From positions 16,867 to 42,775 of the forward strand of contig DGZP01000012.1 of assembly GCA_002398565.1 (NCBI GenBank): a stretch of 25,909 nucleotides of DNA. The letters run 5' to 3'. Below are positions 10,138 through 18,278 of this stretch, piece by piece (position 1 is the stretch's first letter; every line of letters begins with the position of its first letter). The notes under the pieces were generated by a model. It saw only the letters and a list, made by a program, of their open reading frames with translations, ran no database searches and was not told the DNA's origin. This DNA comes from Proteiniphilum sp. UBA4977. GTDB lineage: Bacteria > Bacteroidota > Bacteroidia > Bacteroidales > Dysgonomonadaceae. Both the position numbers and the translations under genes were made by a program.

Positions 10138-11832
10138 ATGAAAATATTTATATATTCAATATTCTTTGTTTCCCTTTCCCTGCTTGCGGGATGTAGTGAT
10201 TTCATGGATACTGCCATCGAGACAAAATATCAGGAAGAAGATGTATTTGTCAATTATTCACGTATGAGCGAAGCGGGATATGGAGTGTATGCTACGCTTT
10301 TTCACTTCGGTTTTAACAGAGTGAACTCTGCCATGCTTGCTTCAGCATCCGATGAAGCCGATCACGCCGATGTCAACTCCTCGGTTCAGCATTTCAATAC
10401 TGGCACATGGACCTCTTCTTTAAATCCAGATGATTCCTGGAGTACGTTTTACACGGCTATTCGTCGTGCCAATCTCTTTTTGGAAGGATCAGCCGATTAT
10501 AAGAAGATTCTTTTTCGGGATACAACGATTGCTGCCAATGCCGAAAACTACAGATACCAGGTCAGGGATATAGAATGGCTGAGAGCCGAATCCCGCTTCC
10601 TGAGAGCTTTGTACCATTTTGAACTTGCAAAGCGTTATGGTGATATACCCATTATGAAGCAGGTGATCAATGATGAAGAGACACTACGCGGGATAACAAG
10701 GGATGACTTTGACGATTGCATCGATTTCATCGTGATGGAATGCAATGAGATAATTCCACTACTGAGAGAAACCTGGATCGATTTTGATGGAAATAAATGG
10801 CGGGGACGTGCTACAAAAGCCGCCGCACAGGCATTGAAAGCAGAAGCCTTGCTGTACGCGGCCAGCCCCCTTCATAATCCTTCGAACGACCTGCAGCGAT
10901 GGAGCAGAGCTGCCCAGGCTGCCCATGACATCATCGCTTCGGGAAAATTCTCACTCCACAACAACTACCGCGGGCTTTTTAATCTGGGTAATGGTTCCGA
11001 TGGCAACCCTGAAGTGCTGTTTGCCGTGCAACGGTGGAACGAGAATAGCTTGGAGAGATATAATTTCCCAATAGGCTATGATCAGGGAGGACAGGGTGCC
11101 ACATCGCCTTCACAGAATCTTGTCGATGCCTACGAGATGCGAAGTACGGGCAAGTCCATCAATCAGCCAGGATCGGGCTATGATCCGCAAAAACCATACG
11201 AAGGTCGGGATCCCAGGCTTACCATGTCGATAATTGTCAATAATTCTATGTTTAAAGGACGCCCTGTGGAAAGCTGGATTGGCGGACTCGATGGAACCGA
11301 CAAGCTGAGAGCCTCCACTACCGGATATTACCTCAAAAAGTACATCAATGAAAATCTGAACCTGGCACAAAATCAAAGCAGTGTGCACTCGTGGATCATC
11401 TTCAGATATGCTGAAGTACTGCTCAATTTTGCGGAGGCGATGAACGAGGCTTATGGGCCGGAGGAAAAACGAGGTATGTCGATGAACGCCAAGTCGGCCG
11501 TAGACGCTGTCAGGCAGCGGGCAGGAGTCAATATGCCCATCTTGCCTCCGGGGTTGACTCAGATCGAAATGCGGGAACGTATCCGCAATGAACGACGTGT
11601 AGAGCTCGCCTTTGAGGAGCACCGCTTCTTTGATGTGCGTCGTTGGAAAATTGCGGAACTGACAGAGAATCTCCCACTGATGGGTATGCAGATAACAAAG
11701 AGAGAAGACGATACATTCGATTATCTGGTGGTGAAGAAAGAAGACCGTGTCTTCAAAGCACACATGTATTTTTATCCTATTCCCGAGGCGGAGACCCTGA
11801 AAGGTTCCATCACACAAAACCCGGGATGGTGA
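10138..11832 (+). CDS. SusD/RagB-like surface glycan-binding lipoprotein (SusD2)
   Basis: Partner lipoprotein of SusC2, 564 residues. The leader MKIFIYSIFF...LLAGC is a textbook lipobox with lipidated Cys19, followed by SDFMDT. SusD family signatures are: FNTGTWTSS near residue 86; ESRFLRALYHFELAKRYGD at 151-169; ALKAEALLYAASPLHNP; the C-terminal block RNERRVELAFEEHRFFDVRRWK; and the terminal QNPGW shared with SusD1. Apart from these family blocks it differs strongly from SusD1, so the two pairs likely recognise different ligands. It sits 24 nt after susC2 and 33 nt before the SusE/F-like gene, consistent with co-transcription. There is no truncation or frameshift. Confidence 0.96.
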   Translation: MKIFIYSIFFVSLSLLAGCSDFMDTAIETKYQEEDVFVNYSRMSEAGYGVYATLFHFGFNRVNSAMLASASDEADHADVNSSVQHFNTGTWTSSLNPDDSWSTFYTAIRRANLFLEGSADYKKILFRDTTIAANAENYRYQVRDIEWLRAESRFLRALYHFELAKRYGDIPIMKQVINDEETLRGITRDDFDDCIDFIVMECNEIIPLLRETWIDFDGNKWRGRATKAAAQALKAEALLYAASPLHNPSNDLQRWSRAAQAAHDIIASGKFSLHNNYRGLFNLGNGSDGNPEVLFAVQRWNENSLERYNFPIGYDQGGQGATSPSQNLVDAYEMRSTGKSINQPGSGYDPQKPYEGRDPRLTMSIIVNNSMFKGRPVESWIGGLDGTDKLRASTTGYYLKKYINENLNLAQNQSSVHSWIIFRYAEVLLNFAEAMNEAYGPEEKRGMSMNAKSAVDAVRQRAGVNMPILPPGLTQIEMRERIRNERRVELAFEEHRFFDVRRWKIAELTENLPLMGMQITKREDDTFDYLVVKKEDRVFKAHMYFYPIPEAETLKGSITQNPGW

Positions 11833-11865
11833 ACCCATTTAATAAATCCTTAAAATTAATCTGAA

Positions 11866-13461
11866 ATGGTTATGCAAAGAATATTATTCATACTTGTAAC
11901 TGCTTTTGCTCTCAGTTGGAGTGCTTGCACCGATAAGATTGTTTTCCTTGCGGATGAAGCGCCGGAAATCCCTGTACTTGAACGTTATTCAGCTAAATAC
12001 TTGTGGATAGGACCGGAGTATAAACTCGCGATTGACGCAGTCATCACCGATAAAGACGCATTAAAGTCACTGCAGCTATCTGTCAGCGAATGGAATATTG
12101 AAGAATCGCTCAGTCTCTCGGGAAAAGAATATCTCCTTCGGGATACATTTTTAGTAACCAAAGATGCCAACCGAACGAAGCATGAAGTAGAACTTGTTGT
12201 CAGTAATGAGGCTCAGGGAATCTTGCGCGTGAAAATTCCAGTGACCGACCTGTCGGCTACGAACCAAATCGAAGGTTATTCCCCTGATCTTCTGCCCCCG
12301 GTTATCACTGTCAACGCTCCCAAAGTCAACCGTTTTTACGGTCTCATCGATGCACCTGTCCCATTAACTGTGGATGCCCTGATCACAGAAGATGTGGAAA
12401 TGACCGATATTTATTTCAAGGTGTGGGGTGAAAATATCAAAGGTGACTATTTCGAGGTGGAGGATACCTGGAGTCCCTCTATCGAGGAGGAGAAGCAGGC
12501 CTATCATTATGCAAAAGAACTGGAGATTCCAGGTGGTACGGCAGGGGAATATCAGTATATGATTCGGGCAACAGATAAGGCCGGTAACCAGGCGGTTACA
12601 GGTGGAAATCTGACAGTGGGCATGATGGATAGACTGTATCTTTCGGATGCAAAGAACGAAAGCGAAGTGACCGGACAGGGCTTTGACGCGTATGCTTCGG
12701 CCGACGCGTGGGGGTTAGGCACCCTCTTGCCCATGCAAAGGATAGGAAACAACCTTTTTCAGTTGAACTATTATTACCGGGACGAGAGCGACGAAAACAT
12801 TCGTTTTATCGCATTCATGGGTAGCGACAGGCCGTTTAACTCCTCACCGAGAGGTATCAAGTATAGCCTTGACGGCGATAACGTGTTGGCACTAGCCTCG
12901 GGTTCGTCCGAGGAGCTGACAACCAATCTTCAGGCTGCCGAGTTCAAACTGCCCGTGTCACAAAAAGGGTATTATACCATCACGGTGGATATGTCGGCCA
13001 GAACGGTTAAGGCTGTTCCCATGGTTGTTGTCAATCCCGATTTCACCAATTCCTCCCTCTTCCCCGGATTCTCGGCGGCTAATCCCTACCCGTATCTGGC
13101 AATTATTTCCGGTGGTAATGTTGTTGGCACATCCGGATGGAGTGAGATAGAAAACAATACCAGTCTTCATAAAGAGGCGGAACATGATTTTATTTACAGC
13201 GGTGATTTTCGCACTACTGGTGGGGTGAATATCAATTTTACCGTTCCCAAGGCATCGCTTCTACCTAACTCGGGATGGTTCCGTTTACCTGCCGGAAGAG
13301 CCAATATGAAAGATACATATGGCGATTTAATTTCGGCCATCAAACCGGTAGGGGCATCCAATCAAGGTGCCAATTATGGTATTACGCTTACCGGAAATAC
13401 CGACTGGCATGCTTCCTATGATCTGATCACGTATAGACTTCGGATAGTAAAGAAACAATAA
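11866..13461 (+). CDS. SusE/SusF-like surface glycan-binding lipoprotein
   Basis: 531-residue lipoprotein. The leader MVMQRILFILVTAFALSWSAC carries a lipobox with Cys21; ATG 11872 is an alternative start two codons on. It is all-beta in character. A first Ig-like segment runs from about 25 to 140. A second, opened by PPVITVNAPKVNRFYG, runs to about 265 and ends YMIRATDKAGNQAV. The C-terminal portion carries SusE/F-type features: RLYLSDA, and strands such as YYTITVDMSARTVKAV, the usual closing strand of SusE/F carbohydrate-binding modules. By family it should sit on the outside of the cell next to the SusCD complex and help capture the polysaccharide. It is the last gene before a strong terminator. 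The exact family and ligand are unknown; it could also be called a generic surface glycan-binding protein (SGBP). Confidence 0.82.
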   Translation: MVMQRILFILVTAFALSWSACTDKIVFLADEAPEIPVLERYSAKYLWIGPEYKLAIDAVITDKDALKSLQLSVSEWNIEESLSLSGKEYLLRDTFLVTKDANRTKHEVELVVSNEAQGILRVKIPVTDLSATNQIEGYSPDLLPPVITVNAPKVNRFYGLIDAPVPLTVDALITEDVEMTDIYFKVWGENIKGDYFEVEDTWSPSIEEEKQAYHYAKELEIPGGTAGEYQYMIRATDKAGNQAVTGGNLTVGMMDRLYLSDAKNESEVTGQGFDAYASADAWGLGTLLPMQRIGNNLFQLNYYYRDESDENIRFIAFMGSDRPFNSSPRGIKYSLDGDNVLALASGSSEELTTNLQAAEFKLPVSQKGYYTITVDMSARTVKAVPMVVVNPDFTNSSLFPGFSAANPYPYLAIISGGNVVGTSGWSEIENNTSLHKEAEHDFIYSGDFRTTGGVNINFTVPKASLLPNSGWFRLPAGRANMKDTYGDLISAIKPVGASNQGANYGITLTGNTDWHASYDLITYRLRIVKKQ

Positions 13462-13496
13462 ATTGTAGAATACTACTCCAAACCGGTAATAACTGT

Positions 13497-13537
13497 AAAC
13501 AGGGGGCAGGCCCCTACCGTTTGTCCCCTGTTTTATT
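13497..13537 (+). terminator. Rho-independent terminator after the SusE/F-like gene
   Basis: A perfect 12-bp stem pairs AAACAGGGGGCA (13497-13508) with TGTCCCCTGTTT (13522-13533), counting one G-U pair, around a 13-nt loop. It is followed by TTTTATT. It lies 36 nt after the stop codon of the SusE/F-like gene. It would end or attenuate transcription of the import block, so the GH30-led enzyme block would need its own promoter or read-through. Confidence 0.82.
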
Positions 13538-13786
13538 AGTGGAAATAACCATGAGGCCCGGGAGGTATTGGAAAAATATCTTTCAGATTCCGACCCGGAT
13601 TTAGTTTTGATGGTTTTGCACAATTTACATTATATGCAGAGAAATAATGATTTTGTCGAACAACTGGAACAAGTATGCGAAAGGATGGGGACAGAAGGCA
13701 GAAATATGGGATTACCTTGGCAGAATCTACAGGTATTATTATACAGGCTTATTGATCAGCCTCTTGAAATGAAATCTTTTAGGTAG
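13538..13786 (+). pseudogene. 3' remnant of a degraded gene, possibly the C-terminal tail of a HEAT-containing sulfatase
   Basis: An 82-residue reading frame looks like real protein (NNHEAREVLEKYLSDSDPD, then LVLMVLHNLHYMQ) and ends in a clean TAG. The protein-like sequence begins upstream of any ATG: the first in-frame start-like codon is TTG 13568, and coding character extends back to about 13538, immediately after the terminator tail. That pattern fits a truncated 3' end better than a small gene. The segment EAREVLEKYLSDSDPDLVLMVLHNL is amphipathic and HEAT/TPR-like. It reminds me of the C-terminal extensions of some Bacteroidota sulfatases, but I cannot confirm this and the family assignment is weak. 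No active-site residues remain. If it were translated from TTG it would be a 72-residue protein with no leader. GH30 starts 42 nt downstream. Confidence 0.5.
13602..13609 (+). promoter_or_regulatory. Possible -7 element (TAGTTTTG) upstream of the GH30-led enzyme block
   Basis: TAGTTTTG matches the Bacteroidota -7 consensus TAnnTTTG. The -33 position has only TTTC at 13581-13584 with a short 17-nt spacing, so the match is partial. It lies inside the gene remnant and about 220 nt before the GH30 start. It is listed because the terminator just upstream implies that a promoter should exist in this stretch; the element itself is weakly supported. Confidence 0.15.
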
Positions 13787-13828
13787 AGTGCAGTAAAATA
13801 GAAAATCAATCACTTAAATCATGTAAAA

Positions 13829-15454
13829 ATGAGATCTATCGGTAATATTATCATAGGGTTTGCAGTTCCTTTTCTGGCTTGTGGATCAAAGGTGGATATC
13901 CCTTCGCCGGCTGTTCCCTCCGAGGTACGCATAATGAAAATTGATCCGGAAAAGGAGTTACAGACTATTGACGGCTTTGGTGCTTCTGATGCCTGGCGTT
14001 GCCAGATGGTAGGTAAATACTGGCCGGAAGAAAAGAAAAACAGGATTGCCGATTTGTTGTTCAGCAAAGAAACCGATGGGGAAGGAAACCCAAAAGGGAT
14101 CGGATTGTCTATCTGGCGATTTTATCTTGGTGCGGGAAGCATGGAACAAGGAGCGGACAGCGATATATCTGATGAGTGGCGCAGAGGTGAATGTTTCCAG
14201 TCTCCCGACGGAACATACAATTGGGACAAACAGGAAGGGCAGCGCTGGTTCTTGCAGGCCGCCCGCCAGCGGGGAGTTGAAAAATACCTGGCTTTTACCA
14301 TCAGTCCGCCTGTACATATGACCATTAATGGTAAGGCATTCTCACCCCAAAAGCAGAGAATGAACATCAAAGACGGGATGATGCCCTCTTATGCCGATTT
14401 TCTGGTCGACTGCATTGAAAACCTGCAGGAGAAAGAAGGGATAACATTCAACTACCTGAGTCCGGTAAATGAACCTCAGTGGGATTGGATGGCAGGAAGT
14501 AACGGCAAGGCGAACCAGGAAGGTACACCTGCCACCAACCGGGAATTGTTTGAGCTTACTACCCTTTTGTCAGAAAGGTTAAAAAAACGGGGCCTGGTCA
14601 CCACCGTCGCACTGGGCGAAGCAGGTGCAATAAATTATCTTTATGGCATTGTAAACAATGAAATGCGCGACAATCAGATTGAGGAATTCTGGAGCCCTGC
14701 CTCAAATCTCTCCATTGCATCATTGCCCAATGTGGAAAAGGTGATCACGGGACATAGTTATTTCTCAGTATGGCCTGTTTCCAGTCAGGTGGACCATCGT
14801 CAGAAGCTGGATACCCAGGTTAAGAAGTACCCGGGACTTAAATATTGGCAGACAGAGTATTGTATTCTGGAGCAACCTGGAGAGAACGAAATACCGGGAG
14901 GTACCGGGAATCAGCGTGATTTGGGGATGAAGACAGCCTTGTTTGTGGCTCGAATCATTCATAATGACCTGGTGGTTGCCAATGCCTCTTCCTGGCAATG
15001 GTGGACAGCCCTTACCCGTGCCAATTACAAGGATGGGCTGATCTATCTTGATGATGGGGCGAGTAACGGAGGCCTCTCTCCCGGATATTGCAAACAGGAC
15101 GGGTTTGTCCGTGATTCCAAACTGTTGTGGGCTCTTGGAAATTTTTCTTTCTTCATTCGTCCGGGTATGAGAAGGATTCATGTTGATGGACAAAGCAACC
15201 TGCAGGCATCCACTGATGTGATGATCAGCGCCTATAAAGAGCCCCTTACAAGGAAACTGGTGGTGGTAGCCATCAATGCAAGCAATACGGAACGCAAATA
15301 CAAGCTTGAGCTGAGGGGAAAATTAAAAAATGGCAAACTCACTCCCTATGTGACTTCAGAAAATGCGAATCTTCAAAAAGGAGAGAATGTCAATTCGGAT
15401 GAGATCATCCTTGCACCGAAGAGCGTGGTCACACTTACAGGAGAAATAGAATAG
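13829..15454 (+). CDS. Glycoside hydrolase family 30 lipoprotein
   Basis: 541-residue retaining glycosidase of clan GH-A. The leader MRSIGNIIIGFAVPFLAC gives lipidated Cys18, so the enzyme is membrane-anchored in the periplasm or on the surface. GH30 features are: GFGASDAW at about 49-56, the strand-1 motif; LSIWRFYLGAGS near 93-104; acid/base Glu215 in SPVNEPQW; and nucleophile Glu343 in YWQTEYCI. The last ~90 residues form the small beta-sandwich that GH30 members carry beside the barrel, ending in ILAPKSVVTLTG. Known GH30 activities include beta-1,6-galactanase, glucuronoxylanase, beta-glucosidase, beta-xylosidase and fucosidase. The GFGAS motif and LGAGS loop resemble the beta-1,6-galactan-type subfamilies more than the glucosylceramidase type, but I would not assign a subfamily by eye. 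It is the first gene after the terminator/remnant region and lies 7 nt before the next GH2. Confidence 0.9.
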   Translation: MRSIGNIIIGFAVPFLACGSKVDIPSPAVPSEVRIMKIDPEKELQTIDGFGASDAWRCQMVGKYWPEEKKNRIADLLFSKETDGEGNPKGIGLSIWRFYLGAGSMEQGADSDISDEWRRGECFQSPDGTYNWDKQEGQRWFLQAARQRGVEKYLAFTISPPVHMTINGKAFSPQKQRMNIKDGMMPSYADFLVDCIENLQEKEGITFNYLSPVNEPQWDWMAGSNGKANQEGTPATNRELFELTTLLSERLKKRGLVTTVALGEAGAINYLYGIVNNEMRDNQIEEFWSPASNLSIASLPNVEKVITGHSYFSVWPVSSQVDHRQKLDTQVKKYPGLKYWQTEYCILEQPGENEIPGGTGNQRDLGMKTALFVARIIHNDLVVANASSWQWWTALTRANYKDGLIYLDDGASNGGLSPGYCKQDGFVRDSKLLWALGNFSFFIRPGMRRIHVDGQSNLQASTDVMISAYKEPLTRKLVVVAINASNTERKYKLELRGKLKNGKLTPYVTSENANLQKGENVNSDEIILAPKSVVTLTGEIE

Positions 15455-15461
15455 GTTGTTG

Positions 15462-18275
15462 ATGAAGTTAAGAATAAGATTGATGCAAATACACGTGAGA
15501 GCGATGATCCGGTCACTTTTTCTGATAGTATTCATAACCGGAAGTTGTTTCATGATGGCACACTCCCCACGAAACGGGAAGTCTGCCCGGGACTTTGTCT
15601 CCTTGGCAGGTATCTGGAATTTCAAGCTTGACCCGATGAATGTGAGTATCCCTGTGAAAGGGAGCAGTTTCGTAAGTAGACTTCCCGAGACAATTCTGTT
15701 GCCCGGTTCCACTGATCAGGCCGGTAAAGGATACAAGACACAGGATATGACTTCCATCCGGCTGACCCGTCTTTTTGAATATAGCGGGGCTGCATGGTAT
15801 GAAAAAGAGAACATCTTTATACCCGAAGGATGGGAAGACAAACGGATCTTTCTCTTTCTTGAACGGGCACACTGGGAAACGCAAGTCTGGATAAACGGCC
15901 TCAAGGCGGGGCAGGGAGAGAGTCTCTCCGTTCCGCATATGTATGATATTACTCCTTATGTGAAGAGCGGAGAAAAAAACAGTGTACGTATTCGCGTAGA
16001 CAATAGCCTGATTTATGACATTGCCTACACCCATGCCATCAGTGCCGAAACCCAAACCAACTGGAACGGAATTATCGGCAGGATAGAAATTCAGGCATTC
16101 GATAAAGTACATATAGCCGACCTGCAGGTTTATCCCAAACGAAAAGAAAATAAACTGTTGATCAGAGCCGGGATATCGAATAGTACCGGCCAACGGGTGA
16201 AAGGGGAGGTACATATCACCTGTCGCTCCGTGAAGACTCCCGGAAATCAGTCAATGCCGGAGGTTGTAATTCCTTTTGAAGGAAGCGACTCGCTCATTAC
16301 ACTTACCCATCGCTATGATCCGGTAGATACACTCCACACATGGGATGAGTTTGACCCATTCCTTTATGAGCTGACCTATACCGTGATCATCCCAGATAAA
16401 AATTATTTTGATGAAAAAAGTGTACGTTTTGGGGTACGTGATATTGCCACGCAAGGAACACAGTTTATCGTCAATGATCATCCCGTTTTTATACGTGGAT
16501 CAGTTAACTGCTGTGAGTTTCCGCTGACAGGATATCCGCCTATGGATTATCCCGAATGGAAAAAAGTGCTTACGGTATACAAGGAGTATGGGTTTAATGC
16601 AGTTCGGTTCCATTCCTGGTGCCCTCCGGAGGCTGCCTTCACGGCTGCCGATGAGTTGGGTTTGTATCTCCAGATAGAGAACTCCGACTGGCGTTTTACC
16701 GTGGGAGAGAATGAAGCAACCAACCGGTTTTATCATGACGAAGTCCGCAGGATTTTCGAAACATACGGGAACCACCCTTCATTTGCTTTTTTCTGTGAAG
16801 GGAACGAACTTGTCGGCAAAGGGTGTGTGCCTTTCCTCCAGGAAATGCTGAAAAAGTGGAAGTCCGATCCGAGACATCTTTACGTGGCAGCCTCTGGATA
16901 CCCCACGGTGGAAGGGAGCGACTTCTACGTATTCTACGGAGCGCGCCCCCAACGCTGGCAGGAGGGGTTGAAGGGAAGATTCAATGCAGAACCGTTGAAT
17001 ACCATCTATGACTACACCGATTATGTGCGAAAGTTTACCGTCCCGATGATTACCCATGAAATTGGACAATGGTGCGCGTATCCCGACTTTGATCAGACAA
17101 GCAAATATGTTGGAGTGTTAAAACCCTATAATTATGAGCTTTTCCGCGAGGATCTCAGAAATAAGAACATGCTCGGTCAGGCACATGATTTCCATATTGC
17201 TTCAGGAAAATTCCAGGTCATACAGAAAAAGGAGGAGTTTGAATCCTATTTTCGTACACCGGGATTTGGAGGATATCATCTGTTACAGTTGAACGACTTT
17301 CCCGGGCAGGGAACCTCGCCCGTGGGTGTGGTGGATGTATTTTATGACCCGAAACCTTACGTGACAGCTGAGGAATTCAGGAATATGCAACGTCCATGTC
17401 TGCCGCTGCTCAGGGTGGAAAAATTTACCTGGCGCCAGGACGAAACCTTTACCGCCAAAGCACAGATAGTTAATTTTTTGAAAAACGCATTCAATAATGC
17501 GATGGTAAGATGGACGCTCCAGTTTCCCGATGGAAGGATATTTGATGAGGGTAGTTTCAAGCACATCCAAATTCCAGTTGGTACTGTTACAGATATTGGA
17601 GAGATAACCGCCTCACTCGAGACTATCGCAGATGCGACCGATTTGATCCTGAAAATCTCAATGGATGGTACCGATATATCCAATGAGTGGAAGATATGGG
17701 TCTATCCCAGGACACTTCCTGAAATGATTCCGAAAGATGTGATGATAACCCGAAAATGGGATAGGAAGGCAAAAGCCCATCTTGAGAAAGGGGGTAATCT
17801 GCTTTTACTGGCCGACACGGCAAAAATTGATTCAGACGTACAACCTGGATTTTCCGGCATTTCATGGAATGTTGTATGGTCAGGAACCCCACCCAACCTG
17901 TTGGGTATATTGTGTGATCCACTCCATCCTCTGTTCCGCCATTTCCCCACAGAGTTTCACTCCAACTGGCAGTGGTTCGATCTGGTAAGAAATTCGAAAC
18001 CGGTTATACTGGATCATTCTCCCTACGCGTTTAAGCCATTGGTGCAAATTATACCGGACTGGAACAACAATAGAAAAATAGGCCTTATATTTGAGGCAAA
18101 AGTGGGAAAAGGAAAACTGCTGGCAACTGCCATTGCATTTGACGATATACTGGATAGAAGTCCGGTGGCGCGTCAGATGTATTACAGTGTGCTCAGCTAC
18201 GTGAATTCTCCGGATTTCCGGCCCAATGAGACGCTGACATTTGAAATGATCGATAAACTGTTTTTACAACCATGA
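15462..18275 (+). CDS. Glycoside hydrolase family 2 enzyme (GH2-B), complete
   Basis: 937 residues from ATG 15462, 7 nt after the GH30 stop. In-frame ATGs at 15483 and 15504 would also work, and MIRSLFLIVFITGSC from 15504 is the tidiest signal peptide. Domains in order: leader; jelly-roll sugar-binding domain (VSLAGIWNFKL, AAWYEKE, WINGLKAGQ, TNWNGIIG); Ig-like domain (TWDEFDPFLYEL); TIM barrel (FIVNDHPVFIRG, VRFHSWCPPEAAF); and a C-terminal amidotransferase-like tail (LLGILCDPLHP, FHSNWQWF, GLIFEAKVGKGKL). Likely acid/base is Glu449 in CEGNELVG and likely nucleophile Glu533 in THEIGQWCAYP. The pocket motif HEIGQWC matches the upstream partial GH2, so the two may be close in specificity, although the acid/base loops differ (CEGNEL versus AYGNEP). 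The activity is a retaining exo-glycosidase on a beta-linked or equivalent sugar; the sugar itself is not deducible here. Confidence 0.92.
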   Translation: MKLRIRLMQIHVRAMIRSLFLIVFITGSCFMMAHSPRNGKSARDFVSLAGIWNFKLDPMNVSIPVKGSSFVSRLPETILLPGSTDQAGKGYKTQDMTSIRLTRLFEYSGAAWYEKENIFIPEGWEDKRIFLFLERAHWETQVWINGLKAGQGESLSVPHMYDITPYVKSGEKNSVRIRVDNSLIYDIAYTHAISAETQTNWNGIIGRIEIQAFDKVHIADLQVYPKRKENKLLIRAGISNSTGQRVKGEVHITCRSVKTPGNQSMPEVVIPFEGSDSLITLTHRYDPVDTLHTWDEFDPFLYELTYTVIIPDKNYFDEKSVRFGVRDIATQGTQFIVNDHPVFIRGSVNCCEFPLTGYPPMDYPEWKKVLTVYKEYGFNAVRFHSWCPPEAAFTAADELGLYLQIENSDWRFTVGENEATNRFYHDEVRRIFETYGNHPSFAFFCEGNELVGKGCVPFLQEMLKKWKSDPRHLYVAASGYPTVEGSDFYVFYGARPQRWQEGLKGRFNAEPLNTIYDYTDYVRKFTVPMITHEIGQWCAYPDFDQTSKYVGVLKPYNYELFREDLRNKNMLGQAHDFHIASGKFQVIQKKEEFESYFRTPGFGGYHLLQLNDFPGQGTSPVGVVDVFYDPKPYVTAEEFRNMQRPCLPLLRVEKFTWRQDETFTAKAQIVNFLKNAFNNAMVRWTLQFPDGRIFDEGSFKHIQIPVGTVTDIGEITASLETIADATDLILKISMDGTDISNEWKIWVYPRTLPEMIPKDVMITRKWDRKAKAHLEKGGNLLLLADTAKIDSDVQPGFSGISWNVVWSGTPPNLLGILCDPLHPLFRHFPTEFHSNWQWFDLVRNSKPVILDHSPYAFKPLVQIIPDWNNNRKIGLIFEAKVGKGKLLATAIAFDDILDRSPVARQMYYSVLSYVNSPDFRPNETLTFEMIDKLFLQP

Positions 18276-18278
18276 GTT

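Noticed and set aside
11110..11838. A 242-codon open frame on the minus strand inside susD2
   Set aside because: It is antisense to a clear SusD gene, its translation has no recognisable domain, and it shows irregular composition; it is a shadow of the plus-strand coding.
15513..16214. A 233-codon open frame on the minus strand inside GH2-B
   Set aside because: Antisense to the conserved sugar-binding domain of a GH2 enzyme; no leader or motif.
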